DNA from: Rhodoferax sp. WC2427
GTDB taxonomy: Bacteria > Pseudomonadota > Gammaproteobacteria > Burkholderiales > Burkholderiaceae_C
NCBI RefSeq assembly: GCF_040822085.1
Contig: NZ_CP162006.1
Location: 4,402,001-4,466,000, forward strand
Length of the DNA stretch: 64,000 nucleotides
Reading direction: 5' to 3'
Positions 57,480 through 64,000 of this stretch are shown here, piece by piece. Both the position numbers and the translations under genes were made by a program. The notes beneath the pieces are model-generated. The model was not told where the DNA came from. It ran no database searches and saw only the letters and a list, made by a program, of their open reading frames with translations. Each line of letters begins with the position of its first letter. Position 1 is the stretch's first letter.

Positions 57480-58148
57480 ATGTCCACAACCCACATCTTC
57501 GCGGCAGCCCTGCTCGCCTGCGGCCTGGCCACCTCGGCCCAGGCCTCGCTGGTCACCTTCACCGGCGGCACGGTGACCCACAATGACGGCTCCACCCACG
57601 TCACCAACAACGCCGTCAACTGGGACGATGTACACAGCTACGAAGAAGCCGGTTTCCGCTTCACCTTCATCGGCACCGACTCGGCTTTTTCCAGCAACGT
57701 GGGCGACTTCTACGAAGTGGGCAACGACGTGCTGCAAGGCCACTGGGCCACCGGCAACTTTGGCTACCTGACGCAGATCCGCCTGACCCGTACCGACGGC
57801 GGCGCCTTCAGCCTGGGCGGCTTCGACCTCGTCGCCAACACCGATGTCGGCGGCGGCCCGGCATCGGGCAATGAGCAGGTCTACGTGCACGCCTCGGCCG
57901 ACGGCAGCAGCGACGACTTCGCGCAGTTGCTGCCCAGCAAAGACACGGGCTTTCCCGCCACGCCCTTTGCGCTGGGCTCGCCGTTCAGCAATGTGCGGGC
58001 GATCTGGTTTGACGTGACGGGTGCGTCCGACAGCTTCGGCATCGACAACCTGCAGGCCAGCGCCAACAGCGTCCCCGAACCCGGCTCGCTGGCCTTGCTG
58101 GGCGTGGGGGCCTTCGGGCTGTGGGCCACACGGCGACGGATGCGCTGA
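57480..58148 (+). CDS. PEP-CTERM sorting domain protein
   Basis: A 222-residue exported protein. Signal peptide with AALLACGLATSAQAS (cut after AQA), a beta-rich middle (TFTGGTVTHNDGS, DSFGIDNLQA), and the C-terminal tag VPEPGSLALLGVGAFGLWAT followed by RRRMR: PEP motif, hydrophobic helix, basic tail. Such tags are handled by exosortase in EPS-producing bacteria; no exosortase gene is in view. AGGAAA before the ATG. It is 18 bases after the GH3 gene and presumably co-expressed. Confidence 0.92.
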   Translation: MSTTHIFAAALLACGLATSAQASLVTFTGGTVTHNDGSTHVTNNAVNWDDVHSYEEAGFRFTFIGTDSAFSSNVGDFYEVGNDVLQGHWATGNFGYLTQIRLTRTDGGAFSLGGFDLVANTDVGGGPASGNEQVYVHASADGSSDDFAQLLPSKDTGFPATPFALGSPFSNVRAIWFDVTGASDSFGIDNLQASANSVPEPGSLALLGVGAFGLWATRRRMR

Positions 58149-58220
58149 GCCGCCTGGGGTGGGCGGTAAGATCAGGTGACAGGGGTATTTGAACCCCCAG
58201 CCACCTGAAGCGTCCACCCC

Positions 58221-59225
58221 ATGTCCACCATCCACACCGTTGCCGCCCGGGCCGGTGTCTCCAGCGCCACCGTCTCCCGGGTCATGAACGACCCGCACAA
58301 AGTGCGCGAAGCCACCCGCCTGAAGGTGGAAGCCGCCATGCGCGAGCTGGACTTTTCGCGCAACAGCTTCGCCGCCTCGCTGGCGAGCCGACGCTCGGAA
58401 TGTGTGGGGCTGGTGGTGCCGCATTTGTCCGGGGCCTTTTTTGCCCCGCTGGTCAATGCCATCGAAGAAGCCGTCAGCGCCGTGGGCAGCTACCTCATCG
58501 TCACCTGCGGCAAGAACAGCGTGGACGAGGTGGCCAACGGCCTGCAATTTCTGCGGCAGCGGCGCTGCGATGCCATCATCCTGTACCCCGGCCAGTTGTC
58601 CGACCAGGCGCTGGCCGAGATGCTGCGCCACAACCCGCACATGGTGGTCATCCACCGCACCGTGCCGGGCTTTGAAGCCCGCTGCGTGCAACTCGACAAC
58701 CACACCGGTGGTCGCCTGGCGGCCGAGTACCTGCTGCGCTGCGGCCACCGCGACATCGGGGTGATTGCCGGGCCGCGCTCCAACCCGGAAAGCATGCAGC
58801 GCCTGGACGCCTTTCGCAGCACCCTGAAAGCCGCCGGTTTAACGCTTCCGTTGAAACGCGTGTGCGAAGGCGACTTCCACTTCGCCTCGGGCAGCACCTG
58901 CATGGCCGCTCTGCGGGCCCGCCAACCGGCCTTGAGTGCAGTCTTCTGCCTGAACGACCAGATGGCTTTTGGCGCACTGAATTTTTGTCGGGCCGCCGGT
59001 ATCGCGGTGCCCACCGAGCTATCGCTGATCGGCTTTGACGACGTGGAATACGCCGACCTGATCCACCCGCGCCTGACCACGGTGCACCACCCCGTGGCCG
59101 CGCTGGCCCGCACCGCCGCCCAACTGGCCTTGCGGCTGGCCGCCGGGGAGGTTTTGACCGAACCCCAGCGCCTGCTGGAGCCCACGCTGGTGGTGCGCGA
59201 CTCGGTCGAAATGCGGGCAGGTTAG
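58221..59225 (+). CDS. LacI-family transcriptional regulator
   Basis: A 334-residue repressor. N-terminal HTH with hinge (TVAARAGVSSATVSRVMNDP, then ATRLKVEAAMRELDFSRNSFAASLAS), then a periplasmic-binding-like sugar domain (VGLVVPHLSGAFFAPLVNAIEEA; CVQLDNHTGGRLAAEYLLRCGHRDIGVIAGP; LIGFDDVEYADLIHPRLTTVHHP). Probably senses a sugar released by the GH3 enzyme and controls the operator at 54245. Start ATG 58221. It is 72 bases after the PEP-CTERM gene on the same strand. Confidence 0.94.
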   Translation: MSTIHTVAARAGVSSATVSRVMNDPHKVREATRLKVEAAMRELDFSRNSFAASLASRRSECVGLVVPHLSGAFFAPLVNAIEEAVSAVGSYLIVTCGKNSVDEVANGLQFLRQRRCDAIILYPGQLSDQALAEMLRHNPHMVVIHRTVPGFEARCVQLDNHTGGRLAAEYLLRCGHRDIGVIAGPRSNPESMQRLDAFRSTLKAAGLTLPLKRVCEGDFHFASGSTCMAALRARQPALSAVFCLNDQMAFGALNFCRAAGIAVPTELSLIGFDDVEYADLIHPRLTTVHHPVAALARTAAQLALRLAAGEVLTEPQRLLEPTLVVRDSVEMRAG

Positions 59226-59229
59226 GCGG

Positions 59230-60411
59230 CTAGAGCCCCTCGGGCTTGGTCAAGTCCAGCACATTCACGCCCGCCGGAGGGCGGTGGCGGTGGAGCCAGC
59301 GCGGGTCGGCCAGGCTGCGCTCCACGTCGGCGCGGCCAGCAGCCCAGTGCTCGCGCACCGTAGCGCGCGAGAACTCGTAGTCTTTGGACTGGGTTTCAAA
59401 GTGCTTGCTGCGGTGGATCAGGTGCACGATGGTCACGGCGGCAGCCGATCCGGCGTTCAGCAGCTTTTTCAGATCCGGGTCGTTGGCAAACTCGGGCGGC
59501 AGCTTGGCGGCCAGCTTTTGGGCGGCGCTGGAGAGCTTTTGCTGTATCGCCACCTGGTCGGTGTTGAAGCGGGTGCGGCTGGCAAACTGGATGTCCTTGC
59601 CCCGCTCGGCCACCTCGCTCAGGTTGCGTGGCATATGGCCCCGGGCGCTGAACAAATCCACCTGGAACACCAGCATGTCTTCGGCGGCAGGCTGGTCGAT
59701 CACGTACTGCAGCGGGGTGTTGGACACCAGCCCGCCGTCCCAATAAAACTCGCCGTCCACCTCCACCGGCGAAAAACCCGGTGGCAGCGCGCCACTGGCC
59801 ATGATGTGCTGCGGGCCCAGCGGCTTGGTGTGCATGCGGTCGGCCGAATCAAAGTAGGCAAAGTTGCCGGTGGTCACGTTGACCGCGCCTACCGACAGCC
59901 GCACATTGCCGTCCGGGCAGTTGCGGTTGATGCGGTCAAAGTCCACCAGCTTGTGCAAGGTGGCGCGCAGCGGCTCGGTGTCGTAAATGCCCAAAGCCGC
60001 CAGCGTGCCCTGCGGCTGGTACTGCGCCGCCGGTACCCGGGGCTTGAAGAAGCCCGGCACACCCAGCATCGACACCATGGCCGCGCTGGACTCGTTGAAA
60101 AACTCGCGCGCCTGGACGCCCCACTCGGAAGGCGGTGCCGGGGCCACCAGCTGGGACGACACACCCTCCCAAAACTCCTTCAGCCGAGGCACCCGCAGCG
60201 CCGGTGGGTTGCCCGCGATGATGGCCGCGTTGATGGCCCCAATCGACACACCCGCCACCCACTCGGGGCAAATGCCGTTTTCTTGCAGCGCCTCATACAC
60301 CCCCGCCTGGTAGGCCCCCAAGGCGCCGCCACCTTGCAGCACCAGCGTGCATTGCTCGTGGTGCGGGCCGGGCAAGGCCTTTTTGGACGCAGTAGATGCA
60401 GAAGAAGCCAC
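59230..60411 (-). CDS. Patatin-like phospholipase with DUF3734
   Basis: A 393-residue lipid acyl hydrolase. Oxyanion motif LVLQGGGALGAYQAGVYEAL, nucleophile elbow GVSIGAINAA, dyad DGGLVSNTPLQY; the C-terminal about 110 residues match DUF3734 (FETQSKDYEFSRATVREHWAAG, key part SKDYEFSR). Start GTG 60411, with GAAAGG 8 bases upstream; an upstream ATG frame to 60510 looks non-coding. PHA-related or phospholipase roles are possible. Confidence 0.92.
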   Translation of the reverse strand: MASSASTASKKALPGPHHEQCTLVLQGGGALGAYQAGVYEALQENGICPEWVAGVSIGAINAAIIAGNPPALRVPRLKEFWEGVSSQLVAPAPPSEWGVQAREFFNESSAAMVSMLGVPGFFKPRVPAAQYQPQGTLAALGIYDTEPLRATLHKLVDFDRINRNCPDGNVRLSVGAVNVTTGNFAYFDSADRMHTKPLGPQHIMASGALPPGFSPVEVDGEFYWDGGLVSNTPLQYVIDQPAAEDMLVFQVDLFSARGHMPRNLSEVAERGKDIQFASRTRFNTDQVAIQQKLSSAAQKLAAKLPPEFANDPDLKKLLNAGSAAAVTIVHLIHRSKHFETQSKDYEFSRATVREHWAAGRADVERSLADPRWLHRHRPPAGVNVLDLTKPEGL

Positions 60412-60525
60412 GGTAAAACCTTTCAGACAAAGCCATGTTGCAGTGCAGTATAGGGGGCTGTCTGGCCGGATGGATGTCCGTCCGGCAAAGACATGCAGCG
60501 CCCAAATCACTACACAATTTATAGC

Positions 60526-60572
60526 TACTTACGCTGATGGAACAAGCGCAGGCAGCCGATTTCTTATAAATC
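60526..60572. repeat. Dispersed palindromic repeat, copy 9
   Basis: TTTATAGCTACTTACGCTGA, ACAAGCGCAGGCAGCCGATT. It lies between two leftward genes (patatin start, rluE stop), 17 bases from the rluE stop. Confidence 0.72.
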
Positions 60573-60588
60573 GCCAAACCGCACGGGG

Positions 60589-61128
60589 TTACCCCCATTC
60601 CGTCCACGCCCCCGGCTGCAGGTCGCCCAGACGGTAGGCGCCTATCTGCACCCGCACCAGCCGCAGCGTGGGCAGCCCCACGGCCGCCGTCATGCGCCGC
60701 ACCTGGCGGTTGCGCCCCTCGCAGATACGGATCTCCAGCCACGCAGTGGGCAGGTGGGCGCGAAAGCGTACCGGCGGTGTGCGCGGCCACAGGCCGGGCG
60801 GCGCGTCGATCTGCCGCGCCTCGGCGGGCAGGGTCATGCCGTCGTTCAGCAGCACGCCCTGGCGCAATGCCTGCAACGCCGCCTCGGTGGGCGTGCCGTC
60901 CACCTGCACCTGGTAGGTTTTGAACTGCTTTTCCTGCGGCTGGGTGATGCGGGCGTTGAGCACCCCGTCGTCGGTCAGCAGCAGCAGGCCTTCCGAATCC
61001 CGGTCCAGCCGCCCGGCCACCCGCAGACTCGGGTCGGTGATGAACTGTGCCAACGTGGGCCGGTCGCCGTCGGGGCGGAACTGGGTCAGCACGTTGAAGG
61101 GTTTGTTGAACAGGATGATCTTGGGCAT
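60589..61128 (-). CDS. rluE: 23S rRNA pseudouridine synthase, RluE-like
   Basis: A 179-residue RsuA-family enzyme, predicted to form pseudouridine at 23S position 2457. ILFNKPFNVLTQF, the catalytic aspartate in VAGRLDRDSEGLLLLTDDG, and EGRNRQVRRMTAAVGLPTLRL. It lacks the N-terminal S4 domain, as in RluE. Start ATG 61128 (MPKIILFNKPF). Confidence 0.93.
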   Translation of the reverse strand: MPKIILFNKPFNVLTQFRPDGDRPTLAQFITDPSLRVAGRLDRDSEGLLLLTDDGVLNARITQPQEKQFKTYQVQVDGTPTEAALQALRQGVLLNDGMTLPAEARQIDAPPGLWPRTPPVRFRAHLPTAWLEIRICEGRNRQVRRMTAAVGLPTLRLVRVQIGAYRLGDLQPGAWTEWG

Positions 61129-61272
61129 GGGCACGGAGGGACAAAACACCCTGATTTTCAACATTTCCGTGCGCCACTCCCTAACGTGCCCCGTTTTTGG
61201 TAACAATTGCGCTCCAGGTGGCCTGGCCTCCCCATGGCCTTGGCTTGATTAAGACCCGCCCCAGAGTTCACC

Positions 61273-62196
61273 GTGACCCCTCCCTCCAAAACCCTGTACC
61301 ACCTGCTGGCCGTGGCAGCGGACGCATCGGATGCCGAGATCCAGGTGGCCTACGAGCAGGCCACCACCCGGCTCCAGCTGCAAAAAGACCGGATCAGCGC
61401 CGACGACTATGACTTCAAGGTCAAGGTGCTGAATGTGGCGTTCAAAACCCTGTCCGCGCCCGCCAGCCGGGCCGCCTACGATGCCAAACTGGCCGCGTCG
61501 GCACCACCCGCCCCGGCTCCGGCCCTGGCACTCGTGCCCCTGCAGCCCGAGGCCGAAGCGCTGTCGCTGCGGGCGGAGGCCATGGCCTTGCGGGCCGACG
61601 CGATGACGCTGCGGGCCGATGCCATGGTGATGCGCTCGGGTGCCGCGCCGTTCAGGGACAGCCGCAACTTCACTGCAGCAGACAGCGCGCCGGGCGTATC
61701 CAGCCTGGCCCCGATCCTGCGCAAGATTCTGCTGGTGCTGGGCACCTTGTTTGCGGTCGCCTGCGTGGCCCAGGTCGTGGCCCTGGTGGCGGGCAACCGA
61801 CAAGCCAGCCTGGCCGCAGCTGCCGCGGCCAAAGCCAGCGAGGCCACCGCGCTCCAGGAGTACTACCAAACCCACGGGGTGCGCCCCGCCAACCAGGCCG
61901 AACTGGATGCGCTACTGGCCGAAGAACGCCGCAAGGACAACGCCAGCCGTGCCGTGGAGCGCGAGAAGACCCGGGTGGAACAAGAGGCCCGCCGGTTCGA
62001 AGAAGAATCCCGCCGCCGGGGCGAGCAGGTATCGGCAGATCTGCGCATGGCCGAGCTCCAGGCCAAGGAGCAGGCCCGGCGCGACGACGAGCGCCGGGAG
62101 TGGCAGCAAAAAGAAGACGCACGCGCCAAGGAGCAGATGGAGCGCAACCGCATTGAACGGCAAAAGGCCGAATGGCGCGAAGTGCTGCGGCGCTGA
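61273..62196 (+). CDS. Membrane protein with degenerate J-like domain and coiled coil
   Basis: A 307-residue protein. Residues 5-72 look like a J domain (LYHLLAVAADASDAEIQVAYEQA ... VLNVAFKTLSAPASRAAYDAKL) but the HPD motif is replaced by a QKDR region, so DnaK stimulation is doubtful. Then three 7-residue repeats (99-119: LRAEAMA, LRADAMT, LRADAMV), one membrane helix (about 148-174) and a highly charged coiled coil (about 195-305). GTG start at 61273. It is followed after 8 bases by a second J-domain gene. Function not known. Confidence 0.75.
   Translation: MTPPSKTLYHLLAVAADASDAEIQVAYEQATTRLQLQKDRISADDYDFKVKVLNVAFKTLSAPASRAAYDAKLAASAPPAPAPALALVPLQPEAEALSLRAEAMALRADAMTLRADAMVMRSGAAPFRDSRNFTAADSAPGVSSLAPILRKILLVLGTLFAVACVAQVVALVAGNRQASLAAAAAAKASEATALQEYYQTHGVRPANQAELDALLAEERRKDNASRAVEREKTRVEQEARRFEEESRRRGEQVSADLRMAELQAKEQARRDDERREWQQKEDARAKEQMERNRIERQKAEWREVLRR
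61567..61629 (+). repeat. Three 21-base tandem repeats encoding LRA(D/E)AMx
   Basis: Units at 61567-61587, 61588-61608 and 61609-61629 start CTGCGGGCG / TTGCGGGCC / CTGCGGGCC and encode one heptad each. Confidence 0.75.
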
Positions 62197-62204
62197 AACC
62201 GGCC

Positions 62205-63071
62205 ATGGACAGCCCCAATTACTACGAAATCCTGGAAGTCGTCCCCCACGCCAGCCCGGAAGTCATCCGCGCCGCCTACAAAAGCCTGATGCAGCGCCAC
62301 CACCCGGACCGGCACCCGGCCCACAGCGATGCCGCCAGCCGCACCAGCGCCATCGCGCAGGCCTACGCCGTGCTGTCGGATGCGGCCCAGCGGGCGGCTT
62401 ACGACGCGCGCCTGCAGCAATGGCGACAGCCGCCTGTACCGGCGGGCTATGCCCCGCCCATCCGCCGTGCCCATGCCGTGCCCACAGCGGCGGCGTCCAA
62501 CTGGTATTTGTGGCTGCTGGCGGCGGTGATTCTGGCCTCGGGCGGCTTAATGCTGGTGCTGTCGGGGCACAAGTCGCCGCCACCACCGGCGGTGCTGGCC
62601 GTGCCGCAACGGCCCACAGGCCCGGCCCGCAGCGACACCCCCGACACCACCGCCGCGGCCCAGCCCGCCGTGGCCCCTGCCCTGCAGCGCATGGCCTTGC
62701 TGGCCGCCGACCTGAACGTGGTCCTCCTCGGCACCGACCCGGCGGCCGAAAGCAGCCGCCATCGGCTGTCCATCCCCGCCATAGAGCTGCTGATTGGCAG
62801 TACCGAATCCGAGAAATTCGCCGATGCCCTCACCCGACAAAAAGAGCAGGTGGTACAAAAACTGGCCGAAAAACTGGCCCACGCCGCCTACAGCGAACTG
62901 CTGTTCGACGGCGACCGCTACCTGGCCCCGTTCATCCTGGACGCGCTGCGCGAGATCACCGGCACCCAGGGCCTGGACGGGGGCGCGGCAGGCAACCCCA
63001 CCACCACTGCCGATACCCACCGCTACGGCATCGTGGCGGTGACGCTGCCCGCGTCGTTCGGGCTGCGCTAA
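62205..63071 (+). CDS. J-domain protein with one membrane helix
   Basis: A 288-residue DnaJ-type cochaperone candidate. J domain 1-70 (NYYEILEVVPHASPEVIRAAY, MQRHHPDRHP with intact HPD, AYAVLSDAAQRAAYDARL), membrane helix about 99-122 (WYLWLLAAVILASGGLMLVL), a Pro-rich linker, then a C-terminal domain with LNVVLLGTDPA and LFDGDRYLAPFILDALREI. No zinc-finger or DnaJ C domain. Start ATG 62205; it follows the degenerate-J gene by 8 bases. Confidence 0.82.
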   Translation: MDSPNYYEILEVVPHASPEVIRAAYKSLMQRHHPDRHPAHSDAASRTSAIAQAYAVLSDAAQRAAYDARLQQWRQPPVPAGYAPPIRRAHAVPTAAASNWYLWLLAAVILASGGLMLVLSGHKSPPPPAVLAVPQRPTGPARSDTPDTTAAAQPAVAPALQRMALLAADLNVVLLGTDPAAESSRHRLSIPAIELLIGSTESEKFADALTRQKEQVVQKLAEKLAHAAYSELLFDGDRYLAPFILDALREITGTQGLDGGAAGNPTTTADTHRYGIVAVTLPASFGLR

Positions 63072-63080
63072 AGGACTGGT

Positions 63081-63131
63081 GCCTTTTAGGTCGCTAGCGA
63101 TGATCCAGAAAGCACAAGCAGCTATTTTTTA
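63081..63131. repeat. Dispersed palindromic repeat, copy 10
   Basis: GCCTTTTAGGTCGCTAGCGA, AAGCACAAGCAGCTATTTTT. It lies between the convergent J-domain and putA genes, 12 bases from the putA stop. Confidence 0.72.
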
Positions 63132-63142
63132 GATAGCAGCAC

Positions 63143-64000
63143 TCAAGGCATGGCCGCCAGCAGCGCCGCGTTGCCACCCGCGGCCGTGGTGTTTACCGTC
63201 AGCGTCTGCTCGGCGCAGAAGCGCACTAGGTAGTTCGGGCCACCGGCCTTGGGGCCCGTGCCGCTCAGGCCTTCGCCGCCGAAGGGCTGCACACCGACCA
63301 CCGCGCCGATGATGTTGCGGTTGATGTAGACGTTGCCGATGTGGGCGGCGGCGGCCAGGGCGTGGGCGCGGCTGTCGATGCGGGTCTGGATGCCCAGCGT
63401 GAGGCCGTAGCCCAGGGCGTTGATCTGCTCGATCACCGCCTGCGGGTCGCCCGACCAGCGCACGATGTGCAGCACGGGGCCGAAGATTTCCTGCGCCACG
63501 TCGGACACCTGCTTCAGCTCGAAGGCTTGCGGCGCTATCAAGTTAGTAGCCGCTTGTGCTGGTGGAATAAGCGAGAGCAGCGCTTTTGATGTGGAATGCA
63601 GGCGCTGGATGTGTTTCTGGATGCCGTCAAAGGCCTCCTTGTCGATGACGGGGCCGACGTCGGTGGCCCACTCTGCGGTGTTGCCCAGCACCAGTTCCTG
63701 GGCCGCGCCCTGCACCATCTCGATGACGTGGTCGGCAATGGCTTCGTGCACGCACAGCAGGCGCAGGGCGGAACAACGCTGGCCCGCGCTACGGAAGGCG
63801 CTTTGCACCACGGCATCCACCACCTGCTCGGGCAAGGCGGTGCTGTCGACCAGCATGGCGTTGATGCCGCCGGTTTCAGCGATCAGCGGGATGATGGGGC
63901 CGTCTTTGGCGGCCAGGGTGCGGTTGATGATGCGCGCCACCGGGGTGGAGCCGGTGAACACCACGCCGGCAATGCCGGGCAGCGCCACCAGGGATGCACC
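63143..64000 (-). CDS. putA: Proline utilisation protein PutA, C-terminal part (5' end beyond window)
   Basis: The C-terminal 285 residues of the glutamate-semialdehyde dehydrogenase part of PutA. Seen: FTGSTPVARIINRTLAAKDG, IAETGGINAMLVDSTALPEQVV, catalytic SAFRSAGQRCSALRLL, EIFGPVLHIVRW, GNVYINRNIIGAVVGVQPFGGEGLSGTGPKAGGP, which is typical of PutA. The proline dehydrogenase part lies outside the window. An in-frame palindromic repeat (63535-63588) adds about 18 residues (KALLSLIPPAQAATNLIA) in a surface loop before the ELKQVSDVAQEIFGP segment. Confidence 0.94.
   Translation of the reverse strand, partial: GASLVALPGIAGVVFTGSTPVARIINRTLAAKDGPIIPLIAETGGINAMLVDSTALPEQVVDAVVQSAFRSAGQRCSALRLLCVHEAIADHVIEMVQGAAQELVLGNTAEWATDVGPVIDKEAFDGIQKHIQRLHSTSKALLSLIPPAQAATNLIAPQAFELKQVSDVAQEIFGPVLHIVRWSGDPQAVIEQINALGYGLTLGIQTRIDSRAHALAAAAHIGNVYINRNIIGAVVGVQPFGGEGLSGTGPKAGGPNYLVRFCAEQTLTVNTTAAGGNAALLAAMP
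63535..63588. repeat. Dispersed palindromic repeat, copy 11, read in frame in putA
   Basis: TAGTAGCCGCTTGTGCTGGT and AATAAGCGAGAGCAGCGCTT match the family. About 54 bases, a multiple of three, so the frame stays open. Confidence 0.75.

Noticed and set aside
1..64000. tRNA, rRNA, CRISPR, insertion sequence or prophage
   Set aside because: None seen: no cloverleaf, direct-repeat array, transposase, integrase or phage structural protein. The holin-like name at 16291 reflects a fold family, not a phage.

Overview
The window looks like a chromosomal segment of a high-GC betaproteobacterium, most likely family Comamonadaceae (Rhodoferax/Acidovorax-like). This is inferred from the protein sequences (UvrA, Ssb, ArgB, TrpE, DbpA, the DUF883 trio), from paired gltIJKL and aspartase genes, and from a dispersed palindromic repeat carrying the core TAGCTGCTTGCGCTTAT that recurs about twelve times. 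I saw no rRNA, tRNA, CRISPR array, phage or insertion sequence. Gene density is high, and most intergenic gaps are under 150 bases.

Layout. 1-6.1 kb: the 5' part of an ABC ATPase gene with a palindromic operator, then a hybrid histidine kinase followed 3 bases later by an HD-GYP response regulator (two-component to c-di-GMP). 6.4-9.9 kb: a less GC-rich accessory block (AraC regulator, F420-type NADP oxidoreductase, MDR reductase, divergent TetR with a shared operator). 10-28.8 kb: housekeeping genes, namely ssb and an MFS exporter, uvrA and a DMT transporter, the yqjD/E/K-like envelope trio, a chemoreceptor, pyrF, pirin, SlyD-type PPIase, argB-slmA, dbpA, elaA, htpX, DUF3025 and pyrC. 28.8-37 kb: acidic amino acid use (gltI-J-K-L importer, an orphan glutamate-type binding protein, a GltP/DctA symporter, aspartase and a LysR regulator). 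37-41.8 kb: a 2-hydroxyacid dehydrogenase, an Atm1-type ABC exporter, a YciA thioesterase, a small membrane protein and CheV.

42-47.2 kb: a tryptophan operon read as trpE-yhcG-trpG-rhtB-trpD. The first four genes overlap stop-to-start. An intact PDDEXK nuclease gene (YhcG/DUF1016) sits between the two anthranilate synthase subunits, trpC is not next to trpD, and the leader contains a short ORF with Trp-Ser-Trp followed by hairpins (candidate attenuator). 47.2-50.3 kb: a second chemoreceptor and a DUF2189 membrane protein. 50.4-53 kb: a compact four-gene cluster matching the bufferin class of copper-linked modified peptides: precursor (DUF2282), MNIO enzyme (DUF692), partner (DUF2063) and DoxX. 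53-59.2 kb: nitronate monooxygenase, then a GH3 lipoprotein, a PEP-CTERM protein and a LacI regulator, with a LacI-type operator ahead of the GH3 gene. 59-64 kb: patatin, RluE, two adjacent J-domain-like membrane proteins, and the 3' part of putA.

The most notable findings are: (1) the repeat family, which hugs gene 3' ends, supplies stop codons to neighbours, and has copies read in frame inside rhtB and putA; (2) the bufferin cluster, whose MNIO gene ends in a second kind of palindromic repeat; (3) the nuclease inside the trp operon; and (4) the GH3/PEP-CTERM/LacI locus with a visible operator.
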